Of a DNA stretch of 64,000 nt, positions 8,920-16,981 are shown piece by piece. Position numbers and translations under genes: made by a program. The notes under the pieces are model-generated. The model was not told the origin of the DNA. It worked only from the letters and a program-made list of their open reading frames with translations, and did no database searches. The stretch comes from an uncultured Lachnospiraceae bacterium (GTDB taxonomy: Bacteria > Bacillota > Clostridia > Lachnospirales > Lachnospiraceae): NCBI GenBank assembly GCA_910586645.1, contig CAJUIS010000003.1:1-64000 (forward strand). The letters are read 5' to 3'. How positions within the stretch are numbered: the first letter of the stretch is position 1; each line of letters opens with the position of its first letter.

Positions 8920-9219
8920 ATGGAAAAACAAATGTACATGATGATGATTCAGAAAAGCAAGACCTACAATAAACTGACAAAACAGGCAGTTACGGAACAC
9001 GTTGAAAATATAAGAAAGCTGGACGACGAAGGAAAGCTGGAAATCTGCGGCGTCTTTAAAGGCTATCCGGGAATGGCGGGCATGTACATCCTAAAAACGG
9101 AGAGCCGCGAAGAAGCGGAAGAAATTTGCAGGCTGGAGCCGTTGGTTGTGGGAGGATATGCAACCTATAAATTAGTCGGTTTGCAGATTGCAAACCGGGA
9201 AAATAATTACTTGTTGTAA
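8920..9219 (+). CDS. YciI family protein
   Basis: A 99-residue ferredoxin-like-fold protein of the YciI/muconolactone-isomerase-like superfamily, shown by the pattern HVENIRKLDDEGKLEICGVF followed by GMAGMYILKTESREEAEEI and the terminal Pro/Gly-poor strand. The activity of most YciI proteins is unknown. AAAAGGAG precedes the ATG. It is 74 bp after the VOC gene on the same strand, so co-transcription is likely. A new promoter begins directly after it. Confidence 0.8.
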   Translation: MEKQMYMMMIQKSKTYNKLTKQAVTEHVENIRKLDDEGKLEICGVFKGYPGMAGMYILKTESREEAEEICRLEPLVVGGYATYKLVGLQIANRENNYLL

Positions 9220-9254
9220 TTGCGAAACAGAACACCGAATATTCTTTCTTTATC

Positions 9255-9282
9255 TTGAAAAAGAAAAGGTTTTATGTATAAT
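9255..9282 (+). promoter_or_regulatory. Promoter of the ABC-F gene
   Basis: TTGAAA (9255-9260) and a perfect TATAAT (9277-9282) with a 16-bp spacer, 45 bp before the ATG at 9327. No attenuator hairpin of the kind seen before antibiotic-resistance ABC-F genes was found in the short leader. Confidence 0.65.
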
Positions 9283-9326
9283 AAAGAGAGTGTATTTCAG
9301 AAAATAAAAAAACAGAGGTGCTATAA

Positions 9327-10967
9327 ATGATAAGTGCAAGCAACATTACACTGAGGCTCGGAAAAAAAGCTTTGTTTGAAGAAGTCAATATTAAATTTAC
9401 AGAGGGCAACTGTTATGGCTTAATCGGCGCAAACGGCGCGGGAAAATCCACGTTTTTAAAAATTCTGTCCGGCCAGTTGGAGCCGACCAACGGCGATATC
9501 ATCCTTACGCCCGGACAGCGTCTGTCTTTTCTCCAGCAGGATCATTTTAAATATGACGAATATTCCGTTCTGGATACCGTTATTATGGGGAACCGCAGGC
9601 TCTATGACATTATGAAGGAAAAAGACGCTATCTATATGAAAGAAGACTTTTCCGACGAAGACGGCATCCGCGCCAGCGAACTGGAGGCTGAATTTGCGGA
9701 TATGGACGGCTGGAACGCAGAAAGCGACGCCGCGACGCTCTTATGCGGGCTGGGGATTCCCACGGAAGAACACACGACCATAATGAAAGATCTTCCCGGT
9801 TCCTTAAAAGTCAAAGTCCTGTTAGCCCAGGCCCTTTTTGGAAACCCGGACATTCTGCTTTTGGACGAACCGACCAACCATCTGGATCTGGATGCAATCG
9901 CCTGGCTGGAAGAATTTTTAATCAATTTTGAAAATACTGTTATCGTTGTTTCCCACGACCGTTATTTCTTAAATAAAGTCTGTACCAATATTGCAGACAT
10001 TGACTATGGAAAAATCCAGCTTTACGCCGGAAACTATGATTTCTGGTATGAATCCAGCCAGCTTCTGATCCGTCAGATGAAAGAAGCCAATAAGAAAAAA
10101 GAAGAAAAAATCAAAGAGCTTCAGGAATTTATTTCCCGTTTCTCCGCAAACGCATCAAAATCCAAACAGGCGACTTCCAGAAAGCGCGCCCTGGAAAAAA
10201 TCCAACTGGATGAAATCCGGCCTTCCAGCCGGAAATATCCCTACATTGATTTCCGCCCGGCAAGAGACATCGGAAATGAAGTTCTTCTTGTGGAAAACAT
10301 CAGCAAGACAATTGACGGCGTAAAAGTCCTGGACAATGTTTCTTTTATTCTGGGGCATGATGATAAAGTCGCTTTTGTTGGAAGCAATGAATTTGCCAAA
10401 ACCGTCTTTTTCAAAATTATTACCGGAGAAATGGAACCGGACGAAGGAACCTATAAATGGGGTGTAACGACCACACAGTCCTATTTTCCAAAAGACAGCA
10501 CAAAAATCTTCGATACCGATCTTGTCATCGTAGACTGGCTGACACAATATTCTGAAATCAAAGACGCCACATATGTGCGGGGATTTCTGGGAAGAATGCT
10601 TTTTGCGGGAGACGACGGCGTAAAGAAAATGCGTGTGCTTTCCGGAGGCGAACGCGTGCGCGTACTGCTTTCCAGAATGATGATTGAAGCGTCCAACGTG
10701 CTGATTCTGGACGAACCGACAGATCATCTCGACATGGAATCCATTACGGCCCTCAACAACGGGCTGATTAAGTTCCCCGGCGTTATTCTGTTTTCCTCAC
10801 GGGATCATCAGGTTGTGGAAACAACGGCAAATCGGATTATTGAATTCTTACCGGACGGAACGGTCATTGATAAAATTACGACTTACGACGAATATCTTGC
10901 AAATGATGAAATGGCAAGAAAACGTTCCGTTTATTCCATGTCAAAGAATGAAGAAGAAGACAATTAA
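9327..10967 (+). CDS. ABC-F family ATPase, YkpA/YbiT-like
   Basis: A 546-residue soluble protein with two ABC domains and no membrane part, as in ABC-F translation factors that act in the ribosomal E site. Domain 1 has Walker A GANGAGKST (34-42), Walker B ILLLDEPTNHLD and switch histidine SHD (209-211). The linker (~240-310) is the P-site tRNA interaction motif, rich in Lys/Glu. Domain 2 has signature LSGGERV (438-444) and Walker B VLILDEPTDHLD, but its Walker A reads GSNEFAKT (352-359), its switch position is Arg 492 (SSRDH), and domain 1's signature is LPGSL (156-160). These three changes all fall on one composite ATP site (see findings). Start chosen at ATG 9327 after AGAGGTG. Confidence 0.92.
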   Translation: MISASNITLRLGKKALFEEVNIKFTEGNCYGLIGANGAGKSTFLKILSGQLEPTNGDIILTPGQRLSFLQQDHFKYDEYSVLDTVIMGNRRLYDIMKEKDAIYMKEDFSDEDGIRASELEAEFADMDGWNAESDAATLLCGLGIPTEEHTTIMKDLPGSLKVKVLLAQALFGNPDILLLDEPTNHLDLDAIAWLEEFLINFENTVIVVSHDRYFLNKVCTNIADIDYGKIQLYAGNYDFWYESSQLLIRQMKEANKKKEEKIKELQEFISRFSANASKSKQATSRKRALEKIQLDEIRPSSRKYPYIDFRPARDIGNEVLLVENISKTIDGVKVLDNVSFILGHDDKVAFVGSNEFAKTVFFKIITGEMEPDEGTYKWGVTTTQSYFPKDSTKIFDTDLVIVDWLTQYSEIKDATYVRGFLGRMLFAGDDGVKKMRVLSGGERVRVLLSRMMIEASNVLILDEPTDHLDMESITALNNGLIKFPGVILFSSRDHQVVETTANRIIEFLPDGTVIDKITTYDEYLANDEMARKRSVYSMSKNEEEDN

Positions 10968-10979
10968 ATTTTTAAAAAA

Positions 10980-11010
10980 AAGAATCCTGAAACAGACAGG
11001 ATTCTTTTTT
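10980..11010. terminator. Bidirectional terminator between convergent genes
   Basis: AAGAATCCTG (10980-10989) pairs with CAGGATTCTT (10997-11006) around a 7-nt loop. A T run follows on the plus strand and an A run precedes it, so it can end both the ABC-F transcript and the leftward gene at 11033. Confidence 0.9.
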
Positions 11011-11032
11011 GATCTTCTTTGAATATGTAATT

Positions 11033-11938
11033 TTAAAACATACTGTTCCACAAATCTCCGGAAGAATAATTGTATGAATAGGCTCCGACACTGTTGTACG
11101 TATTCGCTCTGGAAGCTTCGTACTGTGCATGGGAATCAATCTGGGACGCCTTTGCAGACACCTGGTAAGCATAAGAACCGCTGCCTGAAAACAATGACTT
11201 CACCGTATCCATATCCGCATTCTTAAATATCTCTTCATCAATGGACAGCTTGTTTGTCCCTGCGTCAAACTTAATTCCAATGGAAGAAAGTTTCTTTGCA
11301 TTCTGTGCGGAGTAATATCCCATTGAATCAGAAGAAGTGCGAATTGCCATTACATTGGAACTTCCTGCGCTCTTAGTCAGCGCATTGTACTGCGTTACAA
11401 ATGAATTTACCGCTTTGTAAATCTTATCTGTATCATATCCTTTGACAGTATTTCCATCTTTGTCTGTCGTCGTCACCTGTTTAAATAAGGACTTGCTTCC
11501 CTGTGCTAAAAGAGCGTCCGCCGCGCTGCTTAATTTCTCTGCATCCGCCTCAATCGCTCCAAGCTTGGAAGTCGGCTCTTTCGATGTCGCCGTATCCTTG
11601 GAAGAAGACTCTGGTTTGGAAACCGGCCTCTTTGACGTCACAAGGCTGGTATCGTAAGTCCTCTGAACCTTTCCCTCCGGCGTCCAGTAATTATAAGTTC
11701 TTGACGTCGATCCGGCTCCCGTCCGGCTGACTGCGTCTGTCGACTTGCTTGCCGTCCTTACATCATCCAGCGAGTAATAGGAACTCAGCAGCTTATGATA
11801 GGATCCATTCCGAATGCTGGCATAATCCGAATAATTAAATCCTCCCGCCAAACCTCCGCCGGAAAAACTATTGTTCTGAAAATTGCTGGAAAACAGACCG
11901 CCTACCATCCTTGCGTTAGCTGAAATTGAAATAGACAT
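11033..11938 (-). CDS. Ser-rich protein with FliD-tail-like C-terminal region
   Basis: A 301-residue protein, rich in Ser, Thr, Tyr, Asn and Gly, with no signal peptide. Residues ~170-270 (YKAVNSFVTQYNALTKSAG, then KKLSSIGIKFDAGTNKLSID, then DTVKSLFSGSGSYA) resemble the C-terminal helical part of flagellar cap protein FliD, including the SSIGI...G.L.ID and VKSLFSG elements. There is no flagellar gene in the window, and the N-terminal D0-type part of FliD is missing, so this is probably a non-flagellar relative. TCAAAGGAGTGATTT precedes the ATG. It has its own promoter. Function unknown. Confidence 0.7.
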   Translation of the reverse strand: MSISISANARMVGGLFSSNFQNNSFSGGGLAGGFNYSDYASIRNGSYHKLLSSYYSLDDVRTASKSTDAVSRTGAGSTSRTYNYWTPEGKVQRTYDTSLVTSKRPVSKPESSSKDTATSKEPTSKLGAIEADAEKLSSAADALLAQGSKSLFKQVTTTDKDGNTVKGYDTDKIYKAVNSFVTQYNALTKSAGSSNVMAIRTSSDSMGYYSAQNAKKLSSIGIKFDAGTNKLSIDEEIFKNADMDTVKSLFSGSGSYAYQVSAKASQIDSHAQYEASRANTYNSVGAYSYNYSSGDLWNSMF

Positions 11939-11968
11939 AAAATCACTCCTTTGATTAGCCTTTTTTTA

Positions 11969-11997
11969 ATAATAACAAAATTTCCCTCTTCTTTCAA
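11969..11997 (-). promoter_or_regulatory. Promoter of the FliD-tail-like gene
   Basis: TTGAAA (11992-11997) and TATTAT (11969-11974), 17-bp spacer, on the minus strand about 30 bp from the start codon. Confidence 0.5.
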
Positions 11998-12214
11998 TCA
12001 TGTTTTCAAAGAAATTCGTTGTTTTGCACAAACAATATTTTGTTATTACTGACTTCTTTGTTGCTTTTACAATATGTTCCATATTTGTTCATAATTTATT
12101 CACAAATGATTGTTAAAATCATATTAGTTGCTAAGAAATAGGAAATTATTACCCTGTTTTTCATTCTTTTTAAATTTGGTTATATAATATATATTTGATA
12201 AATTTCTTCATAAT

Positions 12215-12250
12215 TGCCTCGGTGTTTTTCGTACTTTTAACACCGAGGCA
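12215..12250 (-). terminator. Hairpin after the small gene at 12266
   Basis: A perfect 12-bp stem, TGCCTCGGTGTT with AACACCGAGGCA, and a 12-nt loop. It directly follows the stop of the leftward small gene. No long T run follows, so termination is likely but not certain. Confidence 0.5.
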
Positions 12251-12265
12251 CTCCTCATTTCAGGA

Positions 12266-12466
12266 CTAATTATACGTCCTCTGCATTGCCTGGCCAAAAT
12301 ACACCTGGCCATTTCTGGCATAACCGACCATTTTCCCTTCCAAATCGCCTGCAAACAGACGCTCCGTCTGTTCTGTCAGCATTTGTCCGAAACTTTTCTG
12401 CCTGCCGGATTTTTTCTTCTCCTGTCTGTTTCCCGGCTTTCTGTCAGACAGGGCGCTGATAATCAT
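12266..12466 (-). CDS. Small basic protein, unknown
   Basis: A 66-residue frame, MIISALSDRKPGNRQEKKKS onward, Lys/Arg-rich in the first half and ending GYARNGQVYFGQAMQRTYN. It is followed by a strong hairpin, which supports expression. The only purine-rich site (AAGG) is about 12 bases from the ATG, and no other in-frame start exists before an upstream stop, so initiation would be weak. No family recognised. It could be a real small protein or a remnant. Confidence 0.4.
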   Translation of the reverse strand: MIISALSDRKPGNRQEKKKSGRQKSFGQMLTEQTERLFAGDLEGKMVGYARNGQVYFGQAMQRTYN

Positions 12467-12586
12467 TATAGATGAAACCTTAAAATATCCCTCATATCCG
12501 TATGCGGCTTATCCCTCCCTGGATGCATATTTCATTATCTGTTATTTTATATATCGTCTGATTTTTCGCATTCTTTAGATAAATTC

Positions 12587-13453
12587 CTAATTTATCCCAA
12601 AAAATTTTCCATTCCAGTCTTCTTCAATCCCATTCTTCTTCCAGATATTCCCTTCTTCTGAATATGACGTCACTGTCAGATACTGAAACTGGCTGACCGT
12701 TTTTAAAGCGTCATATACAAAACGAAGCGGGACAAACGTCCGGTTTCTCTCCGGATCGCCCGGCTCTGCAAGAAACACTTCATCCGTATCTTCCCGGTAA
12801 CGCCAGATATTGACATAATGCCCCGGCGTATCCTTCCAGAAAGAATCATCATTTGCGCTGCTGATCAGAACGACTGCAGATTCCGCTTTCCTGATCTGCC
12901 TTCTGAATGCCGCATACGTTTTTGGTTTCCTGCGCAGCTTGCACGCAAACCCGGCTGCGCTCAAAGTCGTTCTCATATCTTCCCATCCAATTGCCCCGCT
13001 TTCTTTGCTGGGATAATAAGACGACACGGCCGTCGCAAATTCATACATATCCCAGGGAGAGCATTCGTAATCCGTCAGCGTGCTGTAAATATTCGCCATA
13101 CAGCATAAACCGCAGCCGAATCCGCCAAACGAATGATACCCTGCGGTTTTTTCACACCAGGAGCCAGACCATGGCCGCCCTTCGCCATATGACTTTGGCC
13201 CCTGCAAAAACGTATACACTCCTGTCACTCTCTCTTCCGGCGTCAGGCTGACCGCCTGTATGTCAGAGCCTGTAATCCCCATATCGGAAATGTTCTTCTC
13301 AAACGCTGCGCATATGCCGGCGCGTCCATCGCCCGAAACCGCTTTTGGCGCTTCCGGATTCTTTTTTTCCGTTTCTTCCGGTTTAAAAAATATGCCGTAT
13401 GCAAACAGAAAAATCGCCAGAAGAATGCACAATACACTTATATATTTTTTCAC
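12587..13453 (-). CDS. Membrane-anchored C39-like (papain-fold) protein
   Basis: About 288 residues. One N-terminal membrane anchor or uncleaved signal (KKYISVLCILLAIFLFAYGI) is followed by a linker and a domain like the C39 peptidases: candidate nucleophile in FGCGLCCMANIYSTL, His in GHYVNIWRY, and an acidic/Asn-bearing LAEPGDPERN. The family motif is usually GCGPTA, so Cys-Cys here is unusual and which Cys acts is open. The catalytic domain would face outside. I prefer GTG 13453 (GGTGG five bases upstream, product MKKYISVL) to the ATG four codons earlier, which lacks a site. It begins 15 bp after the purB stop. Confidence 0.7.
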   Translation of the reverse strand: MKKYISVLCILLAIFLFAYGIFFKPEETEKKNPEAPKAVSGDGRAGICAAFEKNISDMGITGSDIQAVSLTPEERVTGVYTFLQGPKSYGEGRPWSGSWCEKTAGYHSFGGFGCGLCCMANIYSTLTDYECSPWDMYEFATAVSSYYPSKESGAIGWEDMRTTLSAAGFACKLRRKPKTYAAFRRQIRKAESAVVLISSANDDSFWKDTPGHYVNIWRYREDTDEVFLAEPGDPERNRTFVPLRFVYDALKTVSQFQYLTVTSYSEEGNIWKKNGIEEDWNGKFFGIN

Positions 13454-13467
13454 ACACACCACCAATG

Positions 13468-14901
13468 CTAAACGTTGATTTCCGCTTTTACGCCTAAAAC
13501 CGTCTGATTTTTTTCCAGAACCGGACGAATGGCGTCTTCTAAAAACCGCTCCACCTGCCGGGGCGCGCGTCCGATATATTTCGCCGGATCCATGGCCGCC
13601 TGAAGTTCTTCAAGAGACATATGAAACGCCGGATCTGCCGCAATCAGTTCCAGCAGATTGTTTTCTTTTCCTTCCTGCTTTATATAGACTCCCGCTTCCA
13701 TGGAAAGCGTTCGGATCTTTTCATGCAGTTCCTGACGGTCGCCGCCTTTTTTCACCGCGTCCATCATAATATTTTCCGTTGCCATAAACGGCAGTTCCGC
13801 CATCAGATGCTTTGTAATGACTTTTTCATAAACGACAAGGCCGTCCACAACGTTTAAGCACAGATCCAGAATGCCGTCCGTTGCAAGAAACGCTTCCGGA
13901 ATGGAAATCCGCTTATTGGCGGAATCGTCCAGCGTGCGTTCAAACCACTGCGTTGCAGAAGTAATTGCCGGATTCAGCGCATCCGCCATAACGTAACGGG
14001 CAAGCGACGCTATCCTCTCGCTTCGCATGGGATTTCGCTTATAAGCCATGGCAGAAGAGCCAATCTGATTTTTTTCAAACGGCTCCTCCACTTCTTTTAA
14101 ATGCTGAAGAAGGCGTATGTCGTTTGACATCTTATGCGCGCTTGCAGCAATGCCGGCTAAGACGTTCGCCACTCTCGTGTCCACTTTTCTGGAATAAGTC
14201 TGCCCGGATACGGCATAACAATTTTCAAATCCCATCTTTTCGGCAATCATCGGATCGATCCGATCCGCTTTCTCATGATCTCCGTCAAAAAGTTCCAGAA
14301 AACTCGCCTGCGTTCCCGTCGTCCCTTTTGAGCCCAGCAGCTTAAGGCTTCCTGCAACATATTCCAGATCCTCAAGATCCATCAGGAATTCCTGCATCCA
14401 AAGCGTTGCCCGCTTTCCCACGGTCGTAGGCTGCGCCGGCTGAAAATGCGTAAAGGCAAGCGTCGGAAGATCTTTGTATTTTCCGGCAAATTTTGCCAGC
14501 TCATCCAGGACATTGACAAGCTTTTTCTGAATCAGCCCCAGCGCTTCCGCCATAATCATAATGTCCGTGTTGTCTCCCACATAACAGGACGTCGCGCCAA
14601 GATGAATAATGCCTTTTGCTTTCGGGCACTGCACGCCGTACGCGTAAACATGGGACATCACGTCATGGCGGACCAGTTTTTCACGTTCTTTTGCCGTCTC
14701 AAAATTAATGTCGTCCTTATGCGCCCGGAGTTCTGCAATCTGCTCGTCCGTAATCGGAAGACCCAGTTCCTGTTCCGTTTCCGCAAGCGCAATCCAAAGT
14801 TTTCTCCAGGTTTTAAATTTCATCTCCGCCGAAAAGATATACTGCATTTCTTTGCTGGCATACCTTTCCGACAGCGGGCTCATATATTTATCCGTACTCA
14901 T
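13468..14901 (-). CDS. purB: Adenylosuccinate lyase
   Basis: A 477-residue member of the fumarase/aspartase superfamily that acts twice in purine synthesis, releasing fumarate from SAICAR and from adenylosuccinate. The superfamily signature is present as GSSAMAYKRNPMRSE, along with the early TSCYVGDNTDI and the active-site THFQPAQPTTVGKR. The length is that of the longer eukaryote-like/clostridial form rather than the ~430-residue Bacillus type. AAAGGAG lies seven bases before ATG 14901. It lies 120 bp after purC on the same strand, so the two are probably one transcript. Confidence 0.97.
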   Translation of the reverse strand: MSTDKYMSPLSERYASKEMQYIFSAEMKFKTWRKLWIALAETEQELGLPITDEQIAELRAHKDDINFETAKEREKLVRHDVMSHVYAYGVQCPKAKGIIHLGATSCYVGDNTDIMIMAEALGLIQKKLVNVLDELAKFAGKYKDLPTLAFTHFQPAQPTTVGKRATLWMQEFLMDLEDLEYVAGSLKLLGSKGTTGTQASFLELFDGDHEKADRIDPMIAEKMGFENCYAVSGQTYSRKVDTRVANVLAGIAASAHKMSNDIRLLQHLKEVEEPFEKNQIGSSAMAYKRNPMRSERIASLARYVMADALNPAITSATQWFERTLDDSANKRISIPEAFLATDGILDLCLNVVDGLVVYEKVITKHLMAELPFMATENIMMDAVKKGGDRQELHEKIRTLSMEAGVYIKQEGKENNLLELIAADPAFHMSLEELQAAMDPAKYIGRAPRQVERFLEDAIRPVLEKNQTVLGVKAEINV

Positions 14902-15021
14902 AGGCTGTCTCCTTTTCTCTTAATTTCAATTCCTCTCAATGCGCAAAAAAGCGCTCTCACTGACAGAAGCCTCCTAAGCAAAAGACTTTCCGACGCTTAA
15001 GCGCCCCTCTGCCCGGTTCCT

Positions 15022-15900
15022 CTATGCAAACTGCGTCCCTGTCAAAAGCGCATACGCTTCTTTGTATTTGCCTATCGTCTTTTCCACAATTTCATCCGGA
15101 AGCATATAATCACTGTCCGGGTTTGCTTTCAGCCAGTCCCTGACAAACTGCTTATCAAACGAAGGCTGAGATTTTCCCGGCTCATAGCTGTCAAGCGGCC
15201 AGAAACGCGAGCTGTCCGGCGTCAGCATTTCATCGCCAAGGACAACGTTTCCTTCTGTATCAAGGCCAAATTCAAATTTGGTGTCTGCAATGATGATTCC
15301 TTTTGAAAGCGCATACTCTGCGCACTTTTTATACAGGGCAAGCGTGCAGTCCTTGATTTTCCCGGCATATTCCGCCCCTTTTCCGGGATAAATCTCTTCT
15401 AAAATATCTATGCTTTCCTCAAATGTAATGTGTTCATCGTGCAGGCCAAGCTCCGCTTTTGTGGTCGGCGTATAAATCGGTTCTGGAAGGCGGTCGGACT
15501 CCTTTAATCCCTCCGGCAGACGGATGCCGCAGACAGTTCCGTCTTTCTGATAGCTTTCCCACCCGCTTCCGGTAATATATCCTCTTACAATGCATTCAAT
15601 CGGAAGCATTGCAAGCTTCTGGCACTTCATACTGTTCCCGTCAAATTCCTCCGTCCGGAAAAACTCCGGCATATCTTCCGTATCGATAGACATCATATGA
15701 TTTGGTACAATATCCTTCGTAAAATCAAACCAGAATTCAGACATTTTTGTCAAAACTGCGCCTTTTTTTGTAATCTTATTCTTCAGAATATGATCAAACG
15801 CCGATATCCTGTCTGTCGCCACAATAATCATGCTGTCTCCCGCATCGTATACTTCACGTACTTTTCCTTCTTTTACCGGTTTTAACCGCTTTGTATCCAT
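15022..15900 (-). CDS. purC: SAICAR synthase
   Basis: Joins CAIR and aspartate with ATP to give SAICAR, the step before PurB. The 292 residues begin [20 protein letters not shown] and contain the ATP-binding KVREVYD, the [10 protein letters not shown] loop and the [24 protein letters not shown] signature. An in-frame ATG lies 27 codons further upstream, but GGAGG five bases before ATG 15900 and the family's usual N-terminus fix the start. It is divergent from a GNAT gene. Confidence 0.97.
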   Translation of the reverse strand: [292 protein letters not shown]

Positions 15901-15951
15901 ACAAACCTCCTGTGCTCTGCCGCTGATATTCTTCTTTCTATTATCGGTCAT

Positions 15952-15981
15952 AGTATATAACAGAGACTTCCGGAAAGTCAA
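15952..15981 (-). promoter_or_regulatory. purC-purB promoter
   Basis: TTGACT (15976-15981) and TATACT (15952-15957) with an 18-bp spacer on the minus strand, about 50 bp from the purC start. Confidence 0.55.
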
Positions 15982-16077
15982 CGCAAACCGATTTTTTTCT
16001 CAAATATATTCCCTCCCGCAGACAAATGCCGTATAATAAAACCAGACAAAAACTGCCGGAAAAATGGAGGGATTGAA

Positions 16078-16863
16078 ATGATCCGCATAAAAAAAGCCAC
16101 AAAACAGACTGCCGCCCTGTTCGAAGGATGGGAAGAAACCATTCTGTGGTCCTGTTTGCAGGGAATTATGGGCGCCCTGTATATAAACGACAGAAAGCAT
16201 CCCGTCTCCGCCATGGCTGCGCTTGGGGATTTTGCATTCTTTGCCGGAAAAGCATCCGCCGAACTGGCCGCTTACAAACCCCCTCAAAATAAAAAAGGGT
16301 TCTCCATTATGATTCCGCAGAACAGAGAATGGAAAGAGACGCTTCTGGCCTGCCACAAAGACCGCGCCAAAATCGTTTCCCGTTATGCAACGAAAAAGGA
16401 ACCGGGCATCTTTGACAAAGAAAAATTAAAGAAAATCATCTCTTTGCTGCCGGACGGATACGAACTTAATAGGATAAACCGGCCTTTGTATGAACAATGC
16501 AAAGCCGAAACCTTCAGCGCCGATCTGGTTTCCCAGTTTCCGCGTTATGAAGATTACCAAAAGCTCGGCCTTGGCGCAGTCATTCAAAAAGACAGCCGGA
16601 TCGTTTCCGGCGCGTCTTCTTACTCCAGATACCGGCATGGAATAGAAATTGAAATCGACACGCACAAAGAATTCCGAAGGAAAGGACTTGCCCTGATCTG
16701 CGGGGCAAAACTGATTCTGGAATGCCTGGAACGCAATTTATACCCAAGCTGGGACGCACAAAACACCGCCTCCCTTGCGCTTGCAAAAAAACTTGGCTAT
16801 CGTTACAGCCATACATACGAAGCGGTTGAATTATGCTCCGAACCTCCCGGAGCAGCAGTCTGA
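16078..16863 (+). CDS. GNAT acetyltransferase, ZmaR-like
   Basis: A 261-residue protein with a helical N-terminal half and a C-terminal GNAT fold. The acetyl-CoA loop is FRRKGLALICG (approx. residues 200-210), followed by the family's WDAQNTASLALAKKLGY strand-helix. Overall layout matches the group that includes the zwittermicin self-resistance enzyme ZmaR. The substrate is unknown. GGAGGGATTGAA precedes the ATG. A TATAAT at 16032-16037 could serve it, but no good -35 is seen. It converges on the GH112 gene with a shared terminator. Confidence 0.85.
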   Translation: MIRIKKATKQTAALFEGWEETILWSCLQGIMGALYINDRKHPVSAMAALGDFAFFAGKASAELAAYKPPQNKKGFSIMIPQNREWKETLLACHKDRAKIVSRYATKKEPGIFDKEKLKKIISLLPDGYELNRINRPLYEQCKAETFSADLVSQFPRYEDYQKLGLGAVIQKDSRIVSGASSYSRYRHGIEIEIDTHKEFRRKGLALICGAKLILECLERNLYPSWDAQNTASLALAKKLGYRYSHTYEAVELCSEPPGAAV

Positions 16864-16897
16864 TAAGTCTCCGACATCATCTGGCATTTTCCGCAAA

Positions 16898-16948
16898 AAG
16901 GAGCAAAGCCCCTTTTGCATTTCCAAAGGCTTTGCTCCTTCTTTTTTC
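16898..16948. terminator. Bidirectional terminator
   Basis: A perfect 13-bp stem, AAGGAGCAAAGCC (16898-16910) with GGCTTTGCTCCTT (16928-16940), followed by a T run on the plus strand and preceded by A residues. It separates the convergent GNAT and GH112 genes. Confidence 0.92.
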
Positions 16949-16981
16949 ATATTGACTCTGTACGCCTGTCCTGCGCATTTC

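Larger units (their letters stand above)
11939..12265. other. Gene-free 327-bp AT-rich stretch
   Basis: Holds the promoter of the 11033 gene, the imperfect inverted repeat TTGTTT/AAACAA (12019-12035), and the hairpin at 12215-12250. I see no coding potential or known RNA family in the remainder. Confidence 0.6.
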
